Source: Chloroflexota bacterium (GTDB lineage Bacteria; Chloroflexota; Dehalococcoidia; Lucifugimonadales; JACPQL01). From it: DNA of 64,000 bases. Under the pieces are notes generated by a model. That model was given only the letters and a program-made list of their open reading frames with translations. It searched no databases and had not been told where the DNA came from. Both the position numbers and the translations under genes were made by a program. The stretch spans positions 48,562 to 112,561 of the forward strand of contig JACPQL010000011.1 in the NCBI GenBank assembly GCA_016190445.1. The letters are read 5' to 3'. Within the stretch, counting starts at the first letter, position 1, and each line of letters opens with the position of its first letter. This document shows positions 34,369 to 42,348 of the stretch, piece after piece.

Positions 34369-35318
34369 CGTTTGGCCTCCGCGCTACGGAAGCTGCGTCG
34401 GATGTGCTCCACTCCTGGGATGGCCCGATGGAAGATGGGTGGCATCTTCCCCCGCACCAGGGCGCGCAGCCCCACAGGGACAAGGGAGAGCATCCTGGGC
34501 AGGTTGAAGATGCCGAAGGTCATCACAGGCAGGCGGAGCTCGTCCAGGCGTCCGCTCTCCTTCAGGAGCTCGCTGAAGGCGATGGTGTGGCGCGCCCCGT
34601 AGGTGCTGGTGTAGCCCGCCTGCATGGCCTTGTCGCGCAGCGTCATGATCCTGTCCATGGGGGCAACATCCTTGGGGCACACCTGCACACACTCCAAGCA
34701 GCGGGTACAGTCCCAGATGCCGCCGTACTGGCTCAGGGCACGTAGCCGCTCCTTGCTGGCGCCGTCCCTGGGGTCGGCCACGAAGCGGTATGCCTTGGCC
34801 AGGGCGGCGGGTGCCAGGAAGTTGGGGTCAACCGCAAGGACCGTGCAGTCGGATACACACGCCCCGCACATGATGCAGTTCATCACGCCGGTGAGGTGGA
34901 CCATGGACTCGTTGGAGGCCAGGTACTCCTGCTCCGGCACCGGCCCCTGGGGCTGGAGGAAGGGCTCCACCGCCCACACCTTGTCCCAGAAGGACTGCAA
35001 GTCCGTGACCAGGTCCTTCACCACAGGCATGTTGCCCATGGGCTCCACCAGCACGACGTCGCGGCCCTTGCTGGCGTCGGTCAGCTTGGTCTTGCAGGCC
35101 AGGGTGGCGTGCCCGTTGATCCGCATGGCGCAGGAGCCGCACACCGAACTCCGGCAGGAGCAGCGCACCGCCAGGGTGCCGTCCTCTTCCTCCCTGATCT
35201 TGATGAGCGCGTCCAGCACGGTGAAGTAGTCCTCCGCCTCGACGGTATAGTCCTGATAGCGAGGCTGAGGCGCCGGCTCCTCGGGATCAAACCGCCTGAC
35301 CCTGAGGTGTGCCTGCAT
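34365..35318 (-). CDS. sdhB: Succinate dehydrogenase/fumarate reductase iron-sulfur subunit
   Basis: A 317-residue subunit. The plant-type [2Fe-2S] motif CSCRSSVCGSCAMR comes first. Two four-Cys motifs follow: CIMCGACVSDC and CTRCLECVQVCP. Four cysteines in the last motif fit an extra [4Fe-4S] in place of the common [3Fe-4S], as in type-E enzymes. ATG 35318 shares a base with the sdhA stop. A long C-terminal helical tail (about 60 residues) extends past the clusters. Confidence 0.9.
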   Translation of the reverse strand: MQAHLRVRRFDPEEPAPQPRYQDYTVEAEDYFTVLDALIKIREEEDGTLAVRCSCRSSVCGSCAMRINGHATLACKTKLTDASKGRDVVLVEPMGNMPVVKDLVTDLQSFWDKVWAVEPFLQPQGPVPEQEYLASNESMVHLTGVMNCIMCGACVSDCTVLAVDPNFLAPAALAKAYRFVADPRDGASKERLRALSQYGGIWDCTRCLECVQVCPKDVAPMDRIMTLRDKAMQAGYTSTYGARHTIAFSELLKESGRLDELRLPVMTFGIFNLPRMLSLVPVGLRALVRGKMPPIFHRAIPGVEHIRRSFRSAEAKR

Positions 35319-37018
35319 CAATAGGTCCTCCTCTCCGGCTGCCACCGGACGCAGGTAACCGGCGCGTACTCCAGACGCGGTCCCTCCGCCGTATAGAAGG
35401 CCAGGGTGTGCCTGAGCCAGTTGATGTCGTCCCGTTCGGGGAAGTCGCGACGGAAGTGGGCTCCCCTGCTCTCCTGGCGGGCCAGGCCTCCCACCACCAT
35501 CGTCTCGGCCAGGTCCAACATGTTACCCAGCTCCAGAAGCGACACCAGGTCAGTGTTGAATATGCCGCCCTTGTCCTGCACAGCGACTTTTTGGTAGCGC
35601 CCCTTCAGCCCCCGCACCGTCTCCAGTGTTTGGGCGAGCCCCTCGCTATCCCTGAAGACGCCGGCGCCCTCCCTCATGGCATTCCCCATCTCCTTCCGCA
35701 CCACCGCCGACCGCAGCCCACCGCGTTCGCCGCGCTGGAGCAGTTCGGTGATGTGTGCGTGCTCGTCCCTGCCTGGGGCGGAAGAGAGTCCAGCGAAGGG
35801 CACCTGGCGCACCTCCTCGGCGGCAGCCTTGCCCGCCCGGCGGCCAAACACCACCGTCTCCAGGAGGGAGTTGCCACCCAGGCGGTTGGCACCGTGCACC
35901 GAGACGCAGGCGCATTCGCCGGCGGCGTACAGCCCCGGCATGGAGGTGCGACCATCCACGTCGGTCTTCACCCCGCCCATCTGGTAGTGCGTGCCCGGGC
36001 GCACGGGCACAGGCTCCTCCAGCAGATCAACGCCCGCCAGGTCGTGGGCCAGCTCGTAGATCTGGTATAGCCGGGTGAGGATGACCTTCTTGCCCAGGTG
36101 GCGCACGTCCAGAAGGACACAACCGTTGACCCCCCTGCCCTCCTCTATCTCCGTCTGCTCTGCCCGGGAGACCACGTCCCGGGATGCCAGCTCCAGTCGC
36201 TGGGAAGCGTACGTGGCCATGAAGCGCTCCCCCTTGGAGTTGAGCAGGTACCCCCCCTCGCCGCGAGCCCCCTCGGTGATGAGGACACCGCTGGGATAGA
36301 GGGTGGTGGGATGGAACTGGGTGAACTCCATGTCCATCAGCGCGGCCCCGGCGCGGTAGGCGAGCGCCATACCGTCGCCGGTGCAGATGAGGCCGTTGGT
36401 GGAGGGCTCGTAGATCCGACCAAGCCCCCCGGTGGCCAGGACCACCGCCTTGGCCTCCAGGGTGTGAAGCTTGCCGGAGCGCATCTCCAGGGCCACCAGG
36501 CCACGGCAGCGGCCGTCCTGGACGACCAGGGAGGTGGCCACCCACTCGGCGTAGCAGGTGATACGGGCCTTCACCAGTTGCTCCCACACCACGTGAAGGA
36601 TGGCCTGCCCAGTGATGTCGGCCACATAGCAGGTGCGGGGGAAACCGGCGCCGCCAAAGGGGCGCAGTGCCAGGCGGCCATCCTCGTTGCGGTTGAAGAT
36701 GACCCCCATGTGCTCCAGCTCCATGATGTCCTGAAGCGCCTCCCTGCACAGGACCTCGATGGCATCCTGGTCGCCCAGGTAGTCGCTCCCCTTCACGGTA
36801 TCGAAGGCGTGCTTCTCCCAGGAGTCTTCCGCGGAGAAGGCAGCGTTGATGCCTCCCTGGGCCGCCGCCGAGTGGCTACGGGTGGGGTAGACCTTGGAGA
36901 CCACGGCTACATCGGCACCGCCACGGGCCGCCTCCAGGGCAGCCCTCATCCCCGCCAGTCCACCCCCCAGGACGATGACGTCGTGTCTTAGGACCTGCTC
37001 ATCCGCCGTGAGCGGCAT
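35318..37018 (-). CDS. sdhA: Succinate dehydrogenase/fumarate reductase flavoprotein subunit
   Basis: A 566-residue FAD protein: VIVLGGGLAGMRAALEAARGG, covalent-FAD His49 in TRSHSAAAQGG, active-site blocks QFHPTTLYPSGVLITEGARGEGG and HYQMGGVKTDVDGRT, and GANRLGGNSLLETVVFG. It oxidises succinate to fumarate (or the reverse), feeding electrons via SdhB. It is first gene of sdhA-B-E. The region upstream carries only repeats; no clear promoter was seen. Confidence 0.92.
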   Translation of the reverse strand: MPLTADEQVLRHDVIVLGGGLAGMRAALEAARGGADVAVVSKVYPTRSHSAAAQGGINAAFSAEDSWEKHAFDTVKGSDYLGDQDAIEVLCREALQDIMELEHMGVIFNRNEDGRLALRPFGGAGFPRTCYVADITGQAILHVVWEQLVKARITCYAEWVATSLVVQDGRCRGLVALEMRSGKLHTLEAKAVVLATGGLGRIYEPSTNGLICTGDGMALAYRAGAALMDMEFTQFHPTTLYPSGVLITEGARGEGGYLLNSKGERFMATYASQRLELASRDVVSRAEQTEIEEGRGVNGCVLLDVRHLGKKVILTRLYQIYELAHDLAGVDLLEEPVPVRPGTHYQMGGVKTDVDGRTSMPGLYAAGECACVSVHGANRLGGNSLLETVVFGRRAGKAAAEEVRQVPFAGLSSAPGRDEHAHITELLQRGERGGLRSAVVRKEMGNAMREGAGVFRDSEGLAQTLETVRGLKGRYQKVAVQDKGGIFNTDLVSLLELGNMLDLAETMVVGGLARQESRGAHFRRDFPERDDINWLRHTLAFYTAEGPRLEYAPVTCVRWQPERRTY

Positions 37019-37318
37019 CTGCTGTACCCCCCTTGCCGGACTGACGAGGTGGCCCAGTGTCCTGTCCTCGTCATGCCTTTCATAATGCTGGAGAGCTCAG
37101 TCGTCCGCTCATGGTTCGACAAGCCTGTCCTGAGCCCGCCGAAGGGCTCACCACGAGCGGGGAAATCCTCTCTTATCGTCTTACCGCTCATCCTGAGCTC
37201 CGACTTCGTCGGAGTCTCAATACAGTCGGACCTGTCGAAGGATGAGCGCAGTATTCCACGCATCTCAGGGGCAGGACGCTAGAGTATCAGAATACCAGGT
37301 ACGGAATGGTGCCTCAAC
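37019..37318. other. Repeat-filled spacer
   Basis: The spacer between sdhA and the Nudix gene, both on the minus strand. Two palindromic units occupy 37105-37160 (CCGCTCATGGTTCGAC core) and 37184-37249 (CTCATCCTGAGCTCCGAC to its complement). No gene is supported. Confidence 0.6.
37105..37249. repeat. Two REP-like palindromic units
   Basis: Units at 37105-37160 and 37184-37249 share the CGAC..CCTG..GAGC core and inverted CGCTCAT ends with 29795-29871. Confidence 0.6.
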
Positions 37319-37855
37319 TTACTGGCGGGCTAGGCGCTGTGCTGCCAGAAGAAGAGAGGCAATAGTCTTGGCATCTCGTATCTCGCCACGGTAAGCCATC
37401 TCCACTGCCTGCACAAAGGGCACCCGCACCAGCTCGATCGCCTCGTCCTCGTCCAGCTTGCGGCTGGCCGGTCTCAGGTCAGTGGCCAGGTAGGCAAAAA
37501 TCCTCTCGGTGCAGAAGCCGGGTGAGGTGTAAAAGTCGGCCAGGGGTTCGATCTGCCGCGCTGTGTACCCCGTCTCCTCCTCCAGCTCCCGCCGAGCGCA
37601 CTCCTCCGGGCTCTCGCCGGGCTCCAGGGTACCTGCGGGCACCTCCAGCAGCACCTGCTCAGTGGGCTTGCGGTACTGCTGTACCAGGAGCACATTCTTG
37701 TCTGCGTCCAGGGCCACCATGCAGGTTGCGCCCCGGTGCTCCACGATCTCCCTGCGCGACATCCTCCCATCGGGAAGTCGTACCTGGTCCACCCTCAGCC
37801 CCACTACCTGCCCTTCAAACACGCGGTCGCTCTGGATGGTGGTCTCCATGCTCAT
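37319..37855 (-). CDS. Nudix hydrolase, ADP-ribose pyrophosphatase type
   Basis: A 178-residue Nudix protein. The box is GTLEPGESPEECARRELEEE-TGY (complete GX5EX7REUXEEXGU). The flanking EQVLLEVPAG and DFYTSPGFCTERIFAYLA fit the ADP-ribose pyrophosphatase subgroup. It hydrolyses ADP-ribose to AMP and ribose-5-phosphate. It starts on the stop of the NAD kinase gene (ATGA overlap), linking it to NAD turnover. Confidence 0.9.
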   Translation of the reverse strand: MSMETTIQSDRVFEGQVVGLRVDQVRLPDGRMSRREIVEHRGATCMVALDADKNVLLVQQYRKPTEQVLLEVPAGTLEPGESPEECARRELEEETGYTARQIEPLADFYTSPGFCTERIFAYLATDLRPASRKLDEDEAIELVRVPFVQAVEMAYRGEIRDAKTIASLLLAAQRLARQ

Positions 37856-38706
37856 GGACGTGTCTCTCTGATCACATTCAGGCGCCGGGCCAGGGTCTCG
37901 AAAAAGTAGCTGGGGGGATGGGCTCGCAGGAATCTGGCCTGATGGGGGCTGGCGGTAACCCGCACCCGGTCATGCTGGGCCAGCGGGATGTCCACATGGC
38001 CGTCCACGCTAAGCATGGCTTGGTGGTCGCTGAGAAGCACTAGCTCCACAGTGGTCTCAGGAGCCACCACCACTGCGCCGGACAGGGACATATGCGGCAC
38101 CACCGCCTTGACGATCATGTCGCGGCTGGCAGGGTGCAGGATAGGCCCGCCCGCGGAGAAGGCGTAGGCGGTGCTGCCCGTGGCGGTGGACACTATGACA
38201 CCGTCCGCCGTGAAGATCGCCAGCTCCGCCCCGTCCACAGAGACACGGACACGAATCATGCGCGACACCACCGCGCCACCCACCACCACATCGTTCAGCG
38301 CATGCATTGGCGGACGGCCTGGTCCTGACATCGCTGAAAGAAGCTCGGCCTGGAGCATGGCGCGCTCCTCCACCCTGGCATAGCCCTCTTCCAGATAGCG
38401 GGGGACGAGGTCGAGGGCCTCTGCGGCGCGGAGTTCGGTCATGAAACCCAGGCGCCCCATGTTCACCCCAAGGATAGGCACGCCAGCGGGTGCCGCGTGG
38501 CGGGCCACCCGCAGAATGGTGCCATCGCCGCCCACCGTGACAACCGTAGAGAGCCCCTCTATGCTCTCCTGGAGCCTTTCGCTCTCCACCGAGCACAGGT
38601 GGGCCGCCCGATCAGAGCTGAGGCGCCGGCTGATAAGAGACGCCAACTCCTCGGCCTCGGGGGAGCGAGGATTGTAGACTACCCCGATGCTCTTTTTGCC
38701 CTGCAT
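37852..38706 (-). CDS. nadK: NAD kinase
   Basis: A 284-residue NAD kinase: GGDGTILRVARHAA with the GGDG motif, NMGRLGFMTEL, LNDVVVGG, FTADGVIVSTATGSTAYAFSAGGPI and VVAPETTVEL. It phosphorylates NAD to NADP with ATP. The start at 38706 follows AAGGCGGCAG; the frame is open 138 codons further but with no match. It is coupled to the Nudix gene. Confidence 0.93.
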   Translation of the reverse strand: MQGKKSIGVVYNPRSPEAEELASLISRRLSSDRAAHLCSVESERLQESIEGLSTVVTVGGDGTILRVARHAAPAGVPILGVNMGRLGFMTELRAAEALDLVPRYLEEGYARVEERAMLQAELLSAMSGPGRPPMHALNDVVVGGAVVSRMIRVRVSVDGAELAIFTADGVIVSTATGSTAYAFSAGGPILHPASRDMIVKAVVPHMSLSGAVVVAPETTVELVLLSDHQAMLSVDGHVDIPLAQHDRVRVTASPHQARFLRAHPPSYFFETLARRLNVIRETRP

Positions 38707-38947
38707 CTGCCGCCTTGCTCGCCGCTGGCCGGGTTGAGCTCCTGCTAGAAGAGCCGCCGCATGCCATCCCCCCGACCACTCAGCGACAAGAAGAAACCCC
38801 TGCCGGGCGCCAACCCAAATCATGTCCCTGGCAGGGGGACCACCGCTGGAGCCTTGGCCACACACACCATCTAACGACGGCAGCCGAATCGCTGCCCGCC
38901 CGGCGCAGTGCGAGTCTAGCACCCGCTTCTTTCCAATGTCAACGAAG

Positions 38948-38953
38948 TATAAT
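38948..38953 (+). promoter_or_regulatory. Candidate -10 box
   Basis: TATAAT 30 bases before the small zinc-ribbon gene; the -35 region is weak (TTCTTT). Confidence 0.4.
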
Positions 38954-38983
38954 GGAGCCAGCATATCAAGCAGGAAGACCGAA

Positions 38984-39211
38984 ATGATAGCTCTCGTTCG
39001 AGTGGCGGTGCTGGCAGCTATAGTTGGACTGGTGATATTCGTCTTGTGGAAGGCGCTACAGCTACGCCAGAGCGGTGAAGGGAGGCGTATCATACCCTTC
39101 TGCTCCAAGTGCGAGTCCAACCGATACGTGGCGGCAAACGCCGGGACCGACCCCCGCTACCCTGAAAGGAGATACGCCTGGTACTGTCAGAGGTGCCAGG
39201 AGGGGTTCTGA
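38984..39211 (+). CDS. Small membrane-anchored zinc-ribbon protein
   Basis: A 75-residue protein. A hydrophobic helix at about 5-22 is followed by a zinc ribbon (CSKCE ... CQRCQEGF) carrying two CXXC pairs. It is conserved in style with short envelope-facing or cytosolic ribbons of unknown role. It diverges from nadK. Confidence 0.65.
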   Translation: MIALVRVAVLAAIVGLVIFVLWKALQLRQSGEGRRIIPFCSKCESNRYVAANAGTDPRYPERRYAWYCQRCQEGF

Positions 39212-39260
39212 GGCTAATGGCCTACCACGGCCAGGTCCCCTCTGCCCGGCACAACAGCCA

Positions 39261-40751
39261 CTAGGGAACAATGGTCGCCACCGCGGCGCGGGCCACGTCC
39301 AACAGGGGGCCAGGCAGCACGCCCAGCACCAGCACTCCAATGGCGGCGACGGCCAGCGCAGCACGGAAGGGCACGGAGGAGGGGACCTGCTCCTCCGAGG
39401 GCGGGGGCTGAAGGTACATCACCTTGACTACTCGGAGGTAGTAGTAGGCGGAGACCACGCTGTTCACCACCCCCACCACCGCCAGCCAGAGCAGGCCCGT
39501 GTCCACGGCGGCGCTGAACAGGAACAGTTTCCCCATGAAGCCAGCCGTGGGAGGAATGCCTGTGAGGGAGACCAGGGCAAACGCCAGCACACCCGCCAGC
39601 CAGGGCGCACGGCGCGCCATGCCCGCGAAGTCCTCAATGCGCTCGCTTCCAATCTTGTTGCAGACGGCGATAACGGCAAAGAAGGCAGCCAGGTTGGTGG
39701 CAGCATAGGCGCCCAGGTAGAAGAGCACACCCTGGGGACCCAGAGAGCCATCCCCTGCCGGCGCTCGCGCCGCGATGGCAGCAACGCCCACCAGCATGTA
39801 CCCGGCGTGGGCGATGGTGCTGTACCCCAGCAGCCGCTTGATGTTGCTCTGAGCGATGGCCACCACATTGCCCACCGTCATGGAGAGGGCGCTCAGTGCC
39901 GCAAAGAGCAGGGCCCAGTCCAGACTCACCCCCTCAAAGGCCACGTAGAACACCCTGAGGGTCACGGCAAAGGCCGCGGCCTTGCTGGCCACAGAGAGGA
40001 AGGCTGTAATTGGCGTAGGAGCGCCTTCGTACACGTCCGGCGTCCACATATGGAAGGGCGCCGCAGAGAGCTTGAACCCGAACCCGGCCACTACCAGGAC
40101 GACCCCCAAAAGCACCGGGTAGGCCCCCAACGGTACCCCTGGCGTAGCGGTGCTGGAGATGAGGTGCGCGATGACCGGAAGCTTGGTGCTGCCGGTGAAA
40201 CCATAGATGAAAGCCATGCCGTACAGGAGTATGGCAGAACTCATGGCGGAGAGGAGCAGGAACTTTATGCCCGCCTCCGGCGAGCGCGGGTCGGTATGGA
40301 GCATGGCGATCAACGCGGCCACTGGCAGCGAGGCCAGTTCCAGGGCAACGTAGATGGCGATGAGGTCGGTGGTGGCGGCCAGCAGCATCATTCCCGTAGC
40401 AGAGAGGAGTATCAGGGCGTAGTACTCCCCCTGGGACCTAGAGAGCTTGCTGACGTAGTCGGTGGAGGCCAGGACCAGCAGGGCCACTATCCCAAGCACC
40501 AGGAACTTGAAGAAGAGCGCAAACTTGTCCACCACCAGAGTGCCGAACAGACCGCTGAGGGTCTCGGTGGGCTCGGCGTGGACATCGCCCCAGAGCAGGA
40601 TGCTGAGGGCAAAGGGCACCACCAGCCCTACCAGGGCCACCGCCCCTAGCACACCTTTGCGCTGTACCACCAGGTCCAGCAAGACAATGGCCAGACCCAG
40701 CGCCACCAGGGCCAGCTCGGGCGATAGCAGGTAGATGTCGTGCACCGTCAC
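39261..40751 (-). CDS. nuoN: NADH-quinone oxidoreductase subunit N
   Basis: A 496-residue antiporter-like membrane subunit, about 14 helices. Family features: LELASLPVAALIA with the helix-5 Glu, LLLSAMSSAILLYGMAFIYG, the Lys-bearing GFGFKLSAAPFHMWTPDVYEGAPTP and SNIKRLLGYSTIAHAGYML. It forms one of the proton channels of complex I. Start GTG 40751 is uncertain. It is the last gene of the nuo operon. Confidence 0.93.
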   Translation of the reverse strand: MTVHDIYLLSPELALVALGLAIVLLDLVVQRKGVLGAVALVGLVVPFALSILLWGDVHAEPTETLSGLFGTLVVDKFALFFKFLVLGIVALLVLASTDYVSKLSRSQGEYYALILLSATGMMLLAATTDLIAIYVALELASLPVAALIAMLHTDPRSPEAGIKFLLLSAMSSAILLYGMAFIYGFTGSTKLPVIAHLISSTATPGVPLGAYPVLLGVVLVVAGFGFKLSAAPFHMWTPDVYEGAPTPITAFLSVASKAAAFAVTLRVFYVAFEGVSLDWALLFAALSALSMTVGNVVAIAQSNIKRLLGYSTIAHAGYMLVGVAAIAARAPAGDGSLGPQGVLFYLGAYAATNLAAFFAVIAVCNKIGSERIEDFAGMARRAPWLAGVLAFALVSLTGIPPTAGFMGKLFLFSAAVDTGLLWLAVVGVVNSVVSAYYYLRVVKVMYLQPPPSEEQVPSSVPFRAALAVAAIGVLVLGVLPGPLLDVARAAVATIVP

Positions 40752-40781
40752 GCTATCTGGACCTCAGCTAACTCTCCAAAC

Positions 40782-42257
40782 TCATGGGCCGAACCGGGCG
40801 ATGATGGGCCCAAGGCCCGCACTGAACACATTTGTCAGCACCGCCGGATATAGGCCCACCGCCACAATGGCGATGACCAGGGCGACCATGGGCACAGCGT
40901 CTACCAGGGAGGCGTCGGTCACGCCCTCGTGGCGGGCGACCTGCGGGCCAAAGAGGGACCTCTCGATCATCCACAGGATGTAGCCTGCCGCCAGCACCAC
41001 GCCGAAGGCGGCCAGCGCCGTGGGCCACGCCGCAACCCGGAAGGTGCCCACGAACACCAGGAACTCGGCCACGAAGCCGCTGGTGGCGGGCAGTCCCAGG
41101 GAGGCCAGCCCCGCAATGAGGAAAACGGTGGCGATGAAGGGCATGCGGGAGGCCAGGCCCCCCAGGTGGGGTATGTGGCGGGTGTGCGCCCTTTCGTATA
41201 CCAGACCGACCAGCAAGAAGAGAAGCCCCGTGATAACGCCGTGGCTGAACATCTGAAGCGCAGCGCCGTTCAGCCCCACGGGGTTCAGTACGCCCCTTGC
41301 AGCGGCCCCCACGGAGGAGATGCCCAGCAGGACAAACCCCATGTGGCTGACACTGCTATAGGCCACCAGGCGCTTCAGGTCGCTCTGGCGGAACACCACC
41401 ATGGCACCGTACAAGACACTGATGACCGCCAGGGCCATCATAGGGCCGCCCAAGGTTGCCGCTTCCTGGGGGAACATGCCCAGGTTGATGCGGATCAGGC
41501 CATAGCCGCCCATCTTCAGCAGCACGCCCGCCAGCATCACGCTCACCGCCGTGGGTGCGTCGGTGTGGGCATCGGGGAGCCACGTGTGCACTGGCCATAC
41601 AGGGAGCTTGATGGCAAAGGCCAGGAAGAAGAAGAGGAACACCACCCGCGTGGGGACCAGTAGCCGGCCAAGGCCGGCGGTCGCCAGCGCCTCCATGTCG
41701 AAGGAGTGTACCGAGAAGAAGACGACCAGGATGGCGGCCAGCATGAAGGCGCTGCCCAGGAAGGTGAAGGCCACGAACTTCATGGCGGAGTTCTCACGCC
41801 GTCCCGTGCCCCAGACGGAGATGAGCAGGTACATGGGCACCAGTTCCATCTCCCAGAAGATGAAGAACAGGATGAAGTCCTGGGCGACGAAGACCCCCGT
41901 CACCGCAGTCTGGAGGACCAGCAGCCACACAAAGTACTCCCGCACCCGTTCCTGGATGTGCCAGGAGGCGAAAACGGCGCACATGCCCAGGAGCGCCGTC
42001 AGAAGCACCAGAGGCATGCTCAGACCGTCCACGCCCAGGAAGTACTGGATGCGGAAGGCAGAGATCCAGTCGGCGCGCTCCACCATCTGGAGCCCCTGCG
42101 GCACCGACGTATCGAACAGCACAAAAGCCCAGATGGCCAGCGCCAGGTCCGCCACGGCCACCGTCGCGGCGACGTAGCGCACCCACCGGGCCGGCCTCAC
42201 CAGGAGGCCGATGATGATGGCCCCGGCCAGAGGAAGGAACACTATGGCCGACAGCAT
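40782..42257 (-). CDS. nuoM: NADH-quinone oxidoreductase subunit M
   Basis: A 491-residue antiporter-like subunit with FFIFWEMELVPMYLLISVWG, AFAIKLPVWPVHTWLPDAHTDAPT and SDLKRLVAYSSVSHMGFVLLG. It is a middle proton-pumping unit. GGGAGTCCGG precedes the ATG. It is separated from nuoL by 91 bases, the widest gap in the operon. Confidence 0.94.
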   Translation of the reverse strand: MLSAIVFLPLAGAIIIGLLVRPARWVRYVAATVAVADLALAIWAFVLFDTSVPQGLQMVERADWISAFRIQYFLGVDGLSMPLVLLTALLGMCAVFASWHIQERVREYFVWLLVLQTAVTGVFVAQDFILFFIFWEMELVPMYLLISVWGTGRRENSAMKFVAFTFLGSAFMLAAILVVFFSVHSFDMEALATAGLGRLLVPTRVVFLFFFLAFAIKLPVWPVHTWLPDAHTDAPTAVSVMLAGVLLKMGGYGLIRINLGMFPQEAATLGGPMMALAVISVLYGAMVVFRQSDLKRLVAYSSVSHMGFVLLGISSVGAAARGVLNPVGLNGAALQMFSHGVITGLLFLLVGLVYERAHTRHIPHLGGLASRMPFIATVFLIAGLASLGLPATSGFVAEFLVFVGTFRVAAWPTALAAFGVVLAAGYILWMIERSLFGPQVARHEGVTDASLVDAVPMVALVIAIVAVGLYPAVLTNVFSAGLGPIIARFGP

Positions 42258-42348
42258 CCGGACTCCCTTTTCGCGCTCTGTGCTACCTGGACACCAACTC
42301 CTGCCAAGGTGAGCAACCTAACATTACTCTCCAACCATAGCTGACGGC

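Noticed and set aside
36988..37263. A 91-codon minus-strand frame before sdhA
   Set aside because: It runs through palindromic repeats and has no site or motif.
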